Made by a program: the position numbers and the translations under genes. Shown in pieces: positions 17,606 to 26,479 of a DNA stretch of 64,000 nt (position 1 is its first letter; each line of letters starts with the position of its first letter). This stretch comes from Duganella alba. Lineage in GTDB: Bacteria; Pseudomonadota; Gammaproteobacteria; Burkholderiales; Burkholderiaceae_D. Below the pieces are notes generated by a model, which searched no databases, had not been told where the DNA came from, and saw only the letters and a program-made list of their open reading frames with translations. The stretch is taken from NCBI RefSeq assembly GCF_009674495.1, contig NZ_WKJN01000024.1, positions 35,717 through 99,716 of the forward strand, read 5' to 3'.

Positions 17606-19801
17606 ATGATAGTTCCGAACACTCCCACCGCCATGCCGTCCCTGGCATCGGATGCGCACGAAGAGCTGCTACGCGCGAGGGAAGCCTTGCACCAGAGCCA
17701 GTTGGAATTGCGCGCGCTGGCCAACTCCATGCCGCAGCTGGCCTGGATCGCCGAGCAGGACGGCACCATGGTCTGGTACAACGAACGCTGGTACGACTAC
17801 ACCGGCACCACGCCCGAGCAGATGGCCGGCGACGGCTGGCAGCGTGTCTACGCCCCCGATTGCCTTGAAGCCATGATCGCCCACTGGCAACAGTCGCGCC
17901 AGAGCGGCGAAGTGTTCGAACTGGAAGTGCCGATCCGCAGCGCCAGCGGCGAGTTCCGCTGGTTCCTCACCCGCGCCAATCCGGTGCGCAGCGGCGACGG
18001 CAGCCTGTTGCGCTGGTTCGGCACCAGCACCGACGTCGACCAGGTCAAGCGCGCGCAGGAAGCGCTGCGCGACGAAACCGCCGTGCTGGAACTGCTCAAC
18101 CGCACCGGCGCCGCCCTCGCCTCGCAGCGCGACCTGCGCCTGCTGCTGCAGGAAGTGACCGACGCCGCCACCAGCATCAGCGGCGCCCGCTTTGGCGCCT
18201 TCTTCTACCACACCACCAACAGCGCCGGCGAGGCGCTGGTGCTGCACACGCTGTCGTCCGGCGCGCCGGACGCCTTCTCGCAATTCGGCCAGCCGCGCGC
18301 CACCGCCCTGTTCGGCCCCGGCATGCGCGGCGAAGGCACGGTGCGCTGCGACGACGTGCTGCAAGACCCGCGCTACGGCCACAACCTGCCCTACGCCGGC
18401 GTGCCGCCCAACCATCCACCGGTGCGCAGCTACCTGGCGGTGCCGGTGGCGCTGCGCACCGGCGCGGTGATCGGCTGCCTGATGTTCGGCCACCCGGAGC
18501 CGGGCATCTTCAACGAGCGTACCGAGCGCATCATCGGCGGCATCGCCGCCCAGGCCGCCGTCGCCATCGACAACGCCCGGCTGTACGAAGCCTCGCAGCG
18601 GGCCGCCGAGGAACGCAAGATCCTGCTCGACTCGGAACGCCAGGCGCGCGCCGAGGCCGAGCGCACCAGCCAGCTCAAGGACGAGTTCCTGGCCACGCTG
18701 TCGCACGAGCTGCGCACGCCGCTGACGGCCATCCTCGGCTGGGCGCAAGTCCTGCGGCGCGGCAGCCGCGACCAGGCCGACCTGCACCGCGGCCTGCAAA
18801 CCATCGAACGCAACGCCCGCGCCCAGGCGCAGCTGATCGAAGACCTGCTCGACATGAGCAGCATCGCCTCCGGCCGCGTGCGGCTGGCAATGCAGCCGCT
18901 GGCGCCGGCCGTCGTCGCTGCCGCCGCCATCGAATCGGTGCGCGCGGCCGCCGAGGCCAAGCAGATCCGCATCGACAAGGATTTCGCCGCCGTGCCCGGC
19001 ATGGTGGCGGGTGACGCCAACCGCCTGCAGCAGATCCTGTGGAACCTGCTGAGCAACGCGCTGAAGTTCACGCCGCGCGGCGGCGTGGTCGAGGTCGGCG
19101 TGCGGCGTGATGGCGAGCACATCCTCATCAGCGTGCGCGACAGCGGCATCGGCATCGCCGCCGCCTTCCTGGGCCACGTGTTCGAACGCTTCCGCCAGGC
19201 CGACGCCACCACCACCCGCGAGCATGGCGGACTGGGGCTGGGACTGGCGATCGTCAAGCACCTGGTCGAGCAGCACGGCGGCACCATCGGCGTCGAGAGC
19301 GAAGGCGAAGGCCGCGGCGCCTGCTTCACCGTGCGCCTGCCCCGGCTCGACAACCTGCTGCCGGCGGACGCGGTCGCCGCGCCCGAAACCGCGCATGCTG
19401 CGGCGCATGATTTATCCGGCCTGCAAGTACTGGTGGTGGACGACGAGGACGACGCGCGCGAACTGATCAAGCGCATCCTCAACGACTGCAACGCCGACGT
19501 GCTGACCGCCGCCACCGCCACCGAAGCCTTGAATTTGCTGCAACACGCGCGCCCCGATCTGATGGTCAGCGACCTGGGCATGCCGGAGGTCGACGGCTAC
19601 GGCCTGCTGGACCGCATCCGCGCACTGGGACCGGCGCGCGGCGGCGATTTGCCGGCCATCGCGCTGACCGCCTTCGCCCGCTCGGAAGACCGGATTAAAG
19701 CGCTCTCCAGCGGTTTTCTGGCGCACATTGCCAAGCCGGTCGAGCCGAACGAACTGATCGCCAAAGTGGCCGCCATGGGCGCCGCCCATCGCCACGCCTG
19801 A
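17606..19801 (+). CDS. Hybrid sensor kinase PAS-GAF-HisKA-HATPase-REC
   Basis: 731 residues, no transmembrane segment, so cytosolic. Order: PAS (about 30-150, PQLAWIAEQDGTMVWYNERW), GAF (about 170-325), HisKA with H-box ATLSHELRTPLTAILGWAQV (about 355), HATPase with N-box NLLSNALKFTPRGG and G-box GGLGLGLAIVKHLVEQHGG, and a C-terminal receiver (LVVDDEDDARELIKR; phospho-Asp in LMVSDLGMPEVDG). ATG at 17606 is the first start; an ATG at 17633 is also possible. The signal is unknown. Confidence 0.93.
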   Translation: MIVPNTPTAMPSLASDAHEELLRAREALHQSQLELRALANSMPQLAWIAEQDGTMVWYNERWYDYTGTTPEQMAGDGWQRVYAPDCLEAMIAHWQQSRQSGEVFELEVPIRSASGEFRWFLTRANPVRSGDGSLLRWFGTSTDVDQVKRAQEALRDETAVLELLNRTGAALASQRDLRLLLQEVTDAATSISGARFGAFFYHTTNSAGEALVLHTLSSGAPDAFSQFGQPRATALFGPGMRGEGTVRCDDVLQDPRYGHNLPYAGVPPNHPPVRSYLAVPVALRTGAVIGCLMFGHPEPGIFNERTERIIGGIAAQAAVAIDNARLYEASQRAAEERKILLDSERQARAEAERTSQLKDEFLATLSHELRTPLTAILGWAQVLRRGSRDQADLHRGLQTIERNARAQAQLIEDLLDMSSIASGRVRLAMQPLAPAVVAAAAIESVRAAAEAKQIRIDKDFAAVPGMVAGDANRLQQILWNLLSNALKFTPRGGVVEVGVRRDGEHILISVRDSGIGIAAAFLGHVFERFRQADATTTREHGGLGLGLAIVKHLVEQHGGTIGVESEGEGRGACFTVRLPRLDNLLPADAVAAPETAHAAAHDLSGLQVLVVDDEDDARELIKRILNDCNADVLTAATATEALNLLQHARPDLMVSDLGMPEVDGYGLLDRIRALGPARGGDLPAIALTAFARSEDRIKALSSGFLAHIAKPVEPNELIAKVAAMGAAHRHA

Positions 19802-19943
19802 AAACGATATCAGTCTGATCATAGGTGTAGATTAATTTCCATGAGGCAATTTTTCCACTCCTACTTCACGACGCGGCAATGTCCTACAAGCAATCCGAAA
19901 AACTCTTGATACACTACAAAACTGACAGAAACAGCGTAGAATT

Positions 19944-19959
19944 ATTTCCGCACGGAAAT
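19944..19959. promoter_or_regulatory. Perfect 16-bp palindrome upstream of receiver-GGDEF gene
   Basis: Arms ATTTCCG/CGGAAAT with a 2-base centre, in the 242-bp AT-richer gap between the hybrid kinase and the next gene. A plausible operator; nothing else gene-like is seen in 19802-20043. Confidence 0.45.
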
Positions 19960-20043
19960 TAAATGCGCTGGTGTGCGGCGCACCACCCGAACAATGCGTT
20001 ATTATCTAAATACTATTTAAGCGATAAAGAGACCGAGACCATC

Positions 20044-21021
20044 ATGCCAAGCCGAGACGAAATCCTGAACGCCAAAATCCTGGTGGTGGATGACAGCGCA
20101 GACAACGTCGAACTGATGTTGGAGATCCTGCGCGAGGCCGGCTATACCGATGTGTCCTCGACCATGCTGCCCGAGCAGGTATGCCCCATGCACCGCCAGC
20201 ATTGCTACGACCTGATCCTGCTGGACCTGCAAATGCCGGGCCTGAACGGCTTCCAGGTCATGAAGGGCCTCAAGGAAATCGAACAGGGCGGCTACCTGCC
20301 GGTGCTGGCGCTGACCGCCCAGCCGAGCTTCAAGATCGCCGCGCTGGAAGCGGGCGCGCGCGACTTCATCAGCAAACCGTTCGACCTGCTCGAAGTCCAC
20401 AAGCGCATCCACAACATGCTGGAAGTGCGCCTGCTGTACAAGGAGCTGGCGCAGTACAGCCGCCAGCAGCAGGAACTGGCGCTGCACGATCCGCTGACCG
20501 CCCTGCCCAACCGCCGGCTGCTGGAGGACCGCATCGCCACCGTGCTGCAGCACGCCACCCGTCAGCAGAACAAGGCCGCCGTCATGTACCTCGACCTGGA
20601 CGGCTTCAAGGTCATCAACGACACCCACGGCCATGCCTACGGTGACGAAATCCTCAAGCAGGTGGCGCAGCGCCTGGTTGGCTGCTCGCGCAAGGAAGAC
20701 ACCGTGGCGCGCGTCGGCGGCGACGAATTCGTCATTGTCATGGGCAACATCGCCCATGTCGGCGACACCCAGGAGCCGGCCAACAAGCTGATCGAAGCCG
20801 TCTCGCAGCCGTATCAAGTCAACGGCCTGACGCTGCAACTGTCGACCAGCATCGGCGTCGCCCTGTTCCCCGACGACGCGACCGAAGTGGCCGCCGTGAT
20901 CGCCGCTGCCGATGGCGCCCTGTACGAAGCCAAGCGCGCCGGTAAGAACCGCTACCGCACCGTGCAGCCGATGACCGGCGAACCCGTCCAACACCACACC
21001 ATGTCCACCACGCTGGCCTGA
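20044..21021 (+). CDS. Response regulator with diguanylate cyclase output (REC-GGDEF)
   Basis: 325 residues from the ATG at 20044 (an upstream in-frame ATG at 19963 would add 27 non-conserved residues). Receiver at about 10-130 (ILVVDDSADNVELMLEILRE; phospho-Asp in LILLDLQMPGLNG; Lys in FISKPFD). GGDEF domain at about 155-320 with intact RVGGDEFVIVMG and an inhibitory-site RxxD (RKED) five residues ahead, so it should make c-di-GMP and be product-inhibited. WspR/PleD-like in layout. A hairpin terminator follows. Confidence 0.93.
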   Translation: MPSRDEILNAKILVVDDSADNVELMLEILREAGYTDVSSTMLPEQVCPMHRQHCYDLILLDLQMPGLNGFQVMKGLKEIEQGGYLPVLALTAQPSFKIAALEAGARDFISKPFDLLEVHKRIHNMLEVRLLYKELAQYSRQQQELALHDPLTALPNRRLLEDRIATVLQHATRQQNKAAVMYLDLDGFKVINDTHGHAYGDEILKQVAQRLVGCSRKEDTVARVGGDEFVIVMGNIAHVGDTQEPANKLIEAVSQPYQVNGLTLQLSTSIGVALFPDDATEVAAVIAAADGALYEAKRAGKNRYRTVQPMTGEPVQHHTMSTTLA

Positions 21022-21027
21022 AACGAC

Positions 21028-21053
21028 AACGGGCGGACCGCAGTCCGCCCGTT
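21028..21053. terminator. Hairpin between convergent genes, probable terminator
   Basis: Perfect 11-bp stem AACGGGCGGAC/GTCCGCCCGTT with loop CGCA between convergent stops at 21021 and 21069. The U-tract is weak on both sides. Confidence 0.65.
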
Positions 21054-21068
21054 CCGGTTTGCCGCCGC

Positions 21069-21488
21069 TTAGTGCGCGGCAGCCTCTTCCTTCAGACCTT
21101 GCTTGGTGCTCTGGCTGACCTTGTCCGCGTGCTGGTGGTCTTCATGCGCACTCACCATTTCTGGAGGCACTTCGATGCGGGTCACACCGGCGTCTACCGA
21201 AACCGGATCGCTGGCCGGGAAAGTCATTTCCACGCCATTGTCCAGCAAGGTTTCCTTGGCCTGCTCGGCCGGCGTTTCCTGCTCCAGCTCGGCCAGGGTG
21301 GTGATCGCCACCGCCCATTTGACGAACTCCAGGTTGGCCAGGTCGCGCACGGTGACCACGTTGAAAGCCTGGGCCAGCGCCTTGGCATCCTTGGCGCTCA
21401 GGCCGCGCAGGGCGCTGGTGGGGGCATCGGCCAGCGCGCGGAAGGTGTGGCCGATATATTCTTTGTCCACGACAGTATCGATATTCAT
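21069..21488 (-). CDS. Hypothetical cytosolic protein with a helix-hairpin-helix-like stretch
   Basis: 139 residues, no signal or membrane segment. Residues about 25-60 (LRGLSAKDAKALAQAFNVVT followed by VRDLANLEFV) resemble a helix-hairpin-helix-type repeat such as those used for non-specific DNA or protein contacts. The C-terminus is acidic and His-rich (HEDHQHADKV). Divergent from the hybrid kinase at 21641. Function not recognised. Confidence 0.7.
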   Translation of the reverse strand: MNIDTVVDKEYIGHTFRALADAPTSALRGLSAKDAKALAQAFNVVTVRDLANLEFVKWAVAITTLAELEQETPAEQAKETLLDNGVEMTFPASDPVSVDAGVTRIEVPPEMVSAHEDHQHADKVSQSTKQGLKEEAAAH

Positions 21489-21606
21489 GATGGATTCCTT
21501 TCAGTTGACGTTCTCACACACTGTGACAGGCGGCCAGCGCCGGGTCTGTGCGGGATCGAACACTGCTCCCACCACCCTTCTGTCGCGCTCGATTGACTAT
21601 GTGTTT

Positions 21607-21635
21607 TTGACTTTAAATTACCCCCTTGCTATGAT
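21607..21635 (+). promoter_or_regulatory. Sigma-70 promoter of hybrid kinase gene
   Basis: -35 TTGACT (21607-21612), 17-base spacer, -10 TATGAT (21630-21635). The start of transcription would be at about 21641-21643, which coincides with the first ATG of the gene. Confidence 0.75.
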
Positions 21636-21640
21636 CGATT

Positions 21641-23287
21641 ATGCATCTCGCACAGCGCAGAGACCCCGTGCCTAAAATAGACAAACCCAAGATTTTGGTC
21701 GTCAATGACGACGCCAACAGCCTGTTCGCGCTGACCAGTCTGCTCGCCCAATGGGCCGAGCAGGAATGCTATGAGGTGCTGGCCGCGCGCTCCGGCCAGG
21801 ACGCCCTGCGCCAGGTGCTGATGCACGACTTCGCGGTGATTCTGCTGGACGTCAACATGCCCGGCATGGACGGTTTCGAGACCGCCGAAGCGATCCACGC
21901 CCGCGCCCGGTCGGCCGACATCCCGATCATCTTCATCACCGCCTTCCTGGCCGACGAACTGGACCGCCTGAAGGCCTACCAGCACGGCGCCGTCGATTTC
22001 CTGTTCACGCCGGTGATCCCGCAGGTGTTGTACGCCAAGGTCGCCGTGTTCGTGGCGCTGGCGATGAAGAACGAGGAACTGAAAAAACAGGCGCGCCAGC
22101 TGAGCCAGCGCACCACCGAACTGACCGCCACCAACCAGCGCCTGACCCGCGAGATCGAGGAACGCAAATCGATGGAGCGGCAGAACCACGCCAAGGATGA
22201 ATTCCTCGCCATGCTGGGCCACGAGCTGCGCAATCCGCTGAGCGCCATCAGCAGCGCCGCCTCGCTGATCGGCCTGCCGGGCGTGTCGGTCGACGGCGTG
22301 CAGCGCGCCAAGAAAATCATCCAGCGCCAGAGCCAGCACCTGGGCCGCATCGTCGACGACCTGCTGGACCTGTCGCGCGCCATGTCCGGCAAGATCCTGC
22401 TGAACCGCTTGCCGCTGGACCTGTCCAAGCTGGTCGCCACGGCGCTGGAAACCTACCGCGCCACCGGCCGCAGCACCGACTACGAACTGGTGCAGGACCT
22501 CGACGCCGGCTGGATCGACGGCGACAGCACCCGCCTGGAACAGATCACCAGCAACCTGATCGACAACGCGCTGAAATACACGCCGGCCGGCGGCCGCATC
22601 GAGGTGCGCACCTGGACCGAGAACGACGACGTGGTCCTCAGCGTGCGCGACACCGGCGTCGGCATCGCCGCCGAACTGCTGCCGCACGTGTTCGACGTGT
22701 TCGTGCAAGGCAGCAGCACGCTGGACCGCTCGCAGGGCGGCCTCGGCATCGGCCTGTCGCTGGTGCGCCGGCTGGCCGAACTGCACGGCGGCAGCGTGGC
22801 CGCCGACAGTCCGGGCGACAACCGCGGCAGCACCTTCACGCTGCGCCTGCCGCGCATCGAGCATCAGGTGGTGGCGCCGCCCGCGCCGGCCGGCCGCGGC
22901 GAACACGGCAAGCCGCGCGTGCTGCTGATCGAAGACAACGACGACGGCCGCGAAATGATGAGCATGATGTTGAACGGTTACGGCTACGACGTCGAAGCGG
23001 CCGCCGACGGCCTGCTCGGCCTGAGCGCCGCCCTGAGCTATCAGCCCGACCTGGCGCTGGTCGACATCGGCCTGCCCGGCATCGACGGCTACGAGGTGGC
23101 GCGCCGCCTGCGCGCCGATCCGGCCACGCGCGACATCAAGCTGATCGCCCTCACCGGCTACGGCCTGGCGGAAGACCTGCAGCGCGTGATGGAAGCCGGC
23201 TTCGACCGCCACCTGGTCAAGCCGGTCGACATCGACCAGCTGATGGAAGTGATCGACACCTGCGCCAGGGTGCCGGTACGCGAATAG
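21641..23287 (+). CDS. Hybrid sensor kinase REC-HisKA-HATPase-REC
   Basis: 548 residues, cytosolic. N-terminal receiver (ILVVNDDANSLFALTSLLAQ; phospho-Asp in VILLDVNMPGMDG), coiled coil (about 145-185), HisKA H-box LAMLGHELRNPLSAISSAAS, HATPase (NLIDNALKYTPAGG; GGLGIGLSLVRRLAELHGG), and a second receiver (LIEDNDDGREMMSMML; LALVDIGLPGIDGYE). The start is uncertain. ATG 21641 sits at the predicted transcription start and would make a leaderless mRNA; GTG 21668 would give a 26-base leader and begin PKIDKPKILVVN. The next gene encodes another kinase. Confidence 0.92.
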   Translation: MHLAQRRDPVPKIDKPKILVVNDDANSLFALTSLLAQWAEQECYEVLAARSGQDALRQVLMHDFAVILLDVNMPGMDGFETAEAIHARARSADIPIIFITAFLADELDRLKAYQHGAVDFLFTPVIPQVLYAKVAVFVALAMKNEELKKQARQLSQRTTELTATNQRLTREIEERKSMERQNHAKDEFLAMLGHELRNPLSAISSAASLIGLPGVSVDGVQRAKKIIQRQSQHLGRIVDDLLDLSRAMSGKILLNRLPLDLSKLVATALETYRATGRSTDYELVQDLDAGWIDGDSTRLEQITSNLIDNALKYTPAGGRIEVRTWTENDDVVLSVRDTGVGIAAELLPHVFDVFVQGSSTLDRSQGGLGIGLSLVRRLAELHGGSVAADSPGDNRGSTFTLRLPRIEHQVVAPPAPAGRGEHGKPRVLLIEDNDDGREMMSMMLNGYGYDVEAAADGLLGLSAALSYQPDLALVDIGLPGIDGYEVARRLRADPATRDIKLIALTGYGLAEDLQRVMEAGFDRHLVKPVDIDQLMEVIDTCARVPVRE

Positions 23288-23381
23288 GCCGCGCACGCTT
23301 GGGCCACGGTGCGCCACAAGTTGCAAAGCTCGGGTATGATCGGGTCAGAGCATAGTCCGTCCGACTTTAACGAGAAAACCC

Positions 23382-24107
23382 ATGTCCGTACCGGCATCGC
23401 AAGAACCACACACTCCGCAGCAGGACGCCCTGCGCAGCGCCGACCTGAGCGAGCTGCTCGGCCACGTCCACACCTGCTGGGACAACGAGCGCCGCTCGCT
23501 GTCGCGCCAGTTGCACGACAGCCTGGGTTCGTCGCTGACGGCGCTGACCATGCACCTCGGCCTGCTGATGCAGAAACTGCCGCCCGACCAGGCCTTGCAG
23601 GACCGCGCCGGCCACATGAAAAAACTGCTGAACCAGATCGTCGAAACCAACCGCCAGATGCAGCTCAAGCTGTGGAACGACAAGCTGGAATTCCTCGGCG
23701 TGCGCGTGGCGCTGGATGAACTGGTCACGCAATTCGGCGAACAGCGCGGCATCACCGCCCGTTGCAGCCTGCCGGAAGACGAACTGGATTGCCCGCGCAG
23801 CCACGGCATCGTGCTGCTGCACACGCTGGAAGAAGCGCTGCGCAATATCGACAGCCACGCGCAGGCCACCGAAGTCGACGTCATCGTTGACGACAACGAA
23901 GACGAAGTGATGATGACGGTGAAGGACAACGGCGTCGGCCTGAGCGGCCCGGTGGCGGCCGACTACAATCCGTCGGCCGGCAAGTTCGGCCTGCGCATGG
24001 CGCGCGAGCGCGCCGCCTACCTGGGCGGCACGCTGACGCTGTCGACCGGCGCCGAGCGCGGCGTCACCTTGACGATGATCCTGCCCAAGCCGGCGGCCGC
24101 CGTTTAA
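23382..24107 (+). CDS. NarL-class sensor histidine kinase (HisKA_3-HATPase), cytosolic
   Basis: 241 residues with no sensor domain or membrane helix. The phospho-acceptor motif SLSRQLHDSLGSSLTALTMH is the HisKA_3 type found in NarX/UhpB/DesK kinases, followed by a HATPase with EEALRNIDSHAQATEVDV and DNGVGLSGP. The usual HATPase GxGL element is reduced to KFGLRMARERAAYLGG. No LuxR-type partner regulator is adjacent; the nearest one in the window is at 58243. It ends with a 4-bp overlap with the convergent NDH-2 gene. Confidence 0.88.
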   Translation: MSVPASQEPHTPQQDALRSADLSELLGHVHTCWDNERRSLSRQLHDSLGSSLTALTMHLGLLMQKLPPDQALQDRAGHMKKLLNQIVETNRQMQLKLWNDKLEFLGVRVALDELVTQFGEQRGITARCSLPEDELDCPRSHGIVLLHTLEEALRNIDSHAQATEVDVIVDDNEDEVMMTVKDNGVGLSGPVAADYNPSAGKFGLRMARERAAYLGGTLTLSTGAERGVTLTMILPKPAAAV

Positions 24108-25417
24108 TGCAGCTTGACCAGCGGCGTGGTGCGCTTGATCAGGAAGCGCGCCACCGCCAGCACGGCCGTGCGCACCGTGCCCAGCACCGCCTTGTGGTGC
24201 ATCAGGTGCAGGCTGACGTACATCAGGCGCGCCACAAAGCCGTCGACAAACCAGCTTAATCCCTTCAGCGATCCCATCAGGCTGCCCACCGACGTGGTCT
24301 GGCCGAATGACACCAGCGAACCGTAATCGCGGTACACATACGGCTTGCCTTGCGGCGGCTGATTCTTGTGCTGGCGCAGGAAGGTCTCCAGCAGATAATC
24401 GGCCATCTGGTGCGCGGCTTGCGCGCGCGGCGGCACCAGCTTGCCGTCCGGGCCGACGCAGGCGGCGCAGTCGCCCAGCGCATAAATATCATCGAAGCCT
24501 TTGACCGCCAGCGTGCCGTCCACGTCCAGCTGGCCGGACTTGGTGGTGGGCAGTCCCAGCGTCTTGAGGAAGTCCGGCGCCTTGATGCCGGCGGCCCAGA
24601 CCACGATCTGCGCCGGATAGACGGTGTCGCCGGCGGTAACGCTGGCGCCGTCGATGGCCGTCACGCGGGTGTCGGTCACCACTTTCACGGCGCGCTGGTG
24701 CAGCAGATCCAGCGCGGCGCTGGAGACTTTTTCCGGCAGCGGCGCCAGGATGCGCGGCGCGCCTTCCAGCAGGGTGATGCGCACGTCGCGCTCGGCCTTC
24801 AATTGGCGGAAGCCATAGGTGGCGTAGACGTCGCTCGCTTCGCGCAGCTCGGCCGCCAGCTCGACGCCGGTGGCGCCGCCGCCGATGATGACCACGTCCA
24901 CACCTGCTTCGGCGTTGACGCTTTTTTTCAGCTCGGCCAGCGTCAGCAGCTTGAGCAGCGTCAGGCGGAAACGCTCGGCGTCTTCGGTGGCGTTCAGCGA
25001 AATCGTGTGCTCGGCCGCGCCGGGTACACCGAAGTAATTCGACGTGCTGCCGACCGCCATCACCAGCTTCTCGAAGCCGATCTGGCGTTCGGGCAGGATC
25101 TCTTCGCCGTTGTTGACGATGGCGCCGACAGTCAGCAGGCGCTGCTGGGCGTCCAGCGCCAGCATCGGGCCGTAGACAAAGGTGAAGTGGTTGTCGTGCG
25201 CCAGCATTTGGTAGGACAGCCCTTCCTGGTGCACGTCCAGCGTGCCGGCCGCCACCTCGTGCAGCGAGGGTTTCCAGATGTGGAACAGGCGGCTGTCGAC
25301 CAGCATGACGGCCTGCGGTCCCAGCTTGCGCCCCAGTTTGCAGGCGAGCTCCAGCCCGCCTGCTCCGCCGCCAACAATCACGAATTTACTTTGCAAACTA
25401 TTCTCCTGTGGCGGCAA
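24104..25417 (-). CDS. ndh: Type II NADH:quinone oxidoreductase (NDH-2)
   Basis: 437 residues. Two Rossmann motifs: FAD site VIVGGGAGGLELACKLGRKL near the N-terminus and NADH site VVIIGGGATGVELAAELREA at about residue 175. The second FAD motif (VKGFDDIYALGDCAACVG) and a hydrophobic/amphipathic C-terminus (residues about 370-437) for membrane binding fit NDH-2. It transfers electrons from NADH to quinone without pumping protons. 11 bp after the stop of the upstream His-rich protein gene, so possibly in one transcript with it. Confidence 0.93.
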   Translation of the reverse strand: MPPQENSLQSKFVIVGGGAGGLELACKLGRKLGPQAVMLVDSRLFHIWKPSLHEVAAGTLDVHQEGLSYQMLAHDNHFTFVYGPMLALDAQQRLLTVGAIVNNGEEILPERQIGFEKLVMAVGSTSNYFGVPGAAEHTISLNATEDAERFRLTLLKLLTLAELKKSVNAEAGVDVVIIGGGATGVELAAELREASDVYATYGFRQLKAERDVRITLLEGAPRILAPLPEKVSSAALDLLHQRAVKVVTDTRVTAIDGASVTAGDTVYPAQIVVWAAGIKAPDFLKTLGLPTTKSGQLDVDGTLAVKGFDDIYALGDCAACVGPDGKLVPPRAQAAHQMADYLLETFLRQHKNQPPQGKPYVYRDYGSLVSFGQTTSVGSLMGSLKGLSWFVDGFVARLMYVSLHLMHHKAVLGTVRTAVLAVARFLIKRTTPLVKLH

Positions 25418-25428
25418 CTGCCGCCGGG

Positions 25429-25902
25429 TTATCGGTCGTGCCGGTCATGGCCGCGATCGTGACCGCGGCCATGATCGTGACCATTGTCGTGGCCACGGCC
25501 CGGACCGTGGTCGTCGCGGCGATCATCGCGGTAATGCTCCTCGCGACGCGGACCGCCATGGCCGTGACGCTCGTGGTAACGCGGCACATATTCATTGTTG
25601 TACCACCGATCCTGCACGAAAAACACTCTCTGATTGCAGGCATGGTAAGCATGGCAATGTTTCGCCCAGTTCCTTGCGTGGCCCGGCGGCACGCGCAGAT
25701 AGATCGGCGCCACCTCGACGTAACGCACCGGCCGTTCGATGATCACCGGCTGGCGGTACAGCACCTGCGGCGGCGGATAATCGCCGACGTCGATGCGGCC
25801 GTAAAAGCCGGGCTGGCCGACGCTGAGGGACAGGCCGACATCGGCGGCAAAGGCGGAGGCGGACATGGCCAGCAGGCTGGCGGCGAGTAACGTGGCTTTC
25901 AT
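25429..25902 (-). CDS. Secreted protein with His/Asp/Arg/Gly-rich tail
   Basis: 157 residues from the ATG at 25902, which begins a clear signal peptide (MKATLLAASLLAMSASAFA). The upstream in-frame extension to 25989 overlaps the emr operator region and is rejected. The middle (about 20-95) is Pro/Tyr-rich with a small Cys pair (HCHAYHACNQ). The last ~50 residues are GHDHGRGHD-type repeats, which suggest metal binding. Similar YXWGQ/HH-rich periplasmic proteins are common in betaproteobacteria but their function is not established. Confidence 0.8.
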   Translation of the reverse strand: MKATLLAASLLAMSASAFAADVGLSLSVGQPGFYGRIDVGDYPPPQVLYRQPVIIERPVRYVEVAPIYLRVPPGHARNWAKHCHAYHACNQRVFFVQDRWYNNEYVPRYHERHGHGGPRREEHYRDDRRDDHGPGRGHDNGHDHGRGHDRGHDRHDR

Positions 25903-25986
25903 GATGAGTCTCGATTCTTGATCCGAGCGAACTTGCTCACCTCTTAGCATAATAAAGCCTGCAGAAAATCTCTGTGCGCTGACGTA

Positions 25987-26032
25987 CATAAGTTACTTAT
26001 GCTAAACTAATCGTTCGATACCTAACGATTAG
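25987..26032. promoter_or_regulatory. Two palindromes, candidate MarR operators
   Basis: First: CATAAG-TTA-CTTATG (25987-26001). Second: 9-bp arms CTAATCGTT/AACGATTAG around 8 bases (26007-26032), directly ahead of the MarR gene start at 26045. The region is also the divergent promoter of the His-rich protein gene. Confidence 0.75.
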
Positions 26033-26044
26033 CTGGTGAATCAT

Positions 26045-26479
26045 ATGTCTTCTATCGAAGAACGCTTCTCTGCCGCCCTGCACGGCACCGCCCGCGCCTG
26101 GCGCCTGGCGGTGGACCGCCGCCTCAAACACCTGGGCCTGAGCCAGGCCAGCTGGATGGCGATCGCCCTGACGGCCAAGGAAAAGGAACCGCCGTCGCAG
26201 ACCCGGCTGGCCGCCCGCGCCGGCGTCGAAGACCCGACCATGGTGTCCACCGTCGACAAGCTGGTCAAGGCCGGCTACATGCTGCGCACGCCATCCGAGA
26301 CCGACCGCCGCGTCAAGCTGCTGAGCCTGACGCCGGCCGGGCAGGCAATCTACGCCACCGTCTGGAAGGAAGCCCAGGTGGTGCGCCAGGAAATGCTGAG
26401 CAAGGCCGATCCGGCCGTGCTGCTGCTGGTGACCGAGTTCCTGGAATCGATCCATAGCGACATCGAGTCCTTTTCGTGA
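26045..26479 (+). CDS. MarR-family repressor of the emr-type efflux operon
   Basis: 144 residues from the ATG at 26045; a GTG at 26036 has no ribosome-binding site. Winged helix with AARAGVEDPTMVSTVDKLVK (recognition helix) and RTPSETDRRVKLLSLTPAGQ (wing), the MarR signature. Its stop overlaps the efflux gene start (GTGA), and paired palindromes lie just upstream, so it most likely represses its own operon and responds to the pump's substrates, as EmrR/MprA and FarR-type regulators do. Confidence 0.93.
   Translation: MSSIEERFSAALHGTARAWRLAVDRRLKHLGLSQASWMAIALTAKEKEPPSQTRLAARAGVEDPTMVSTVDKLVKAGYMLRTPSETDRRVKLLSLTPAGQAIYATVWKEAQVVRQEMLSKADPAVLLLVTEFLESIHSDIESFS

Noticed and set aside
17669..19408. 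579-codon minus-strand frame inside the hybrid kinase gene
   Set aside because: Antisense shadow; no motif, and it fully overlaps a kinase with all conserved boxes.
24064..24107. Possible frameshift at the end of the NarL-class kinase
   Set aside because: The kinase ends normally after the last HATPase strand; the 4-bp overlap with the convergent ndh gene is an ordinary tail overlap.
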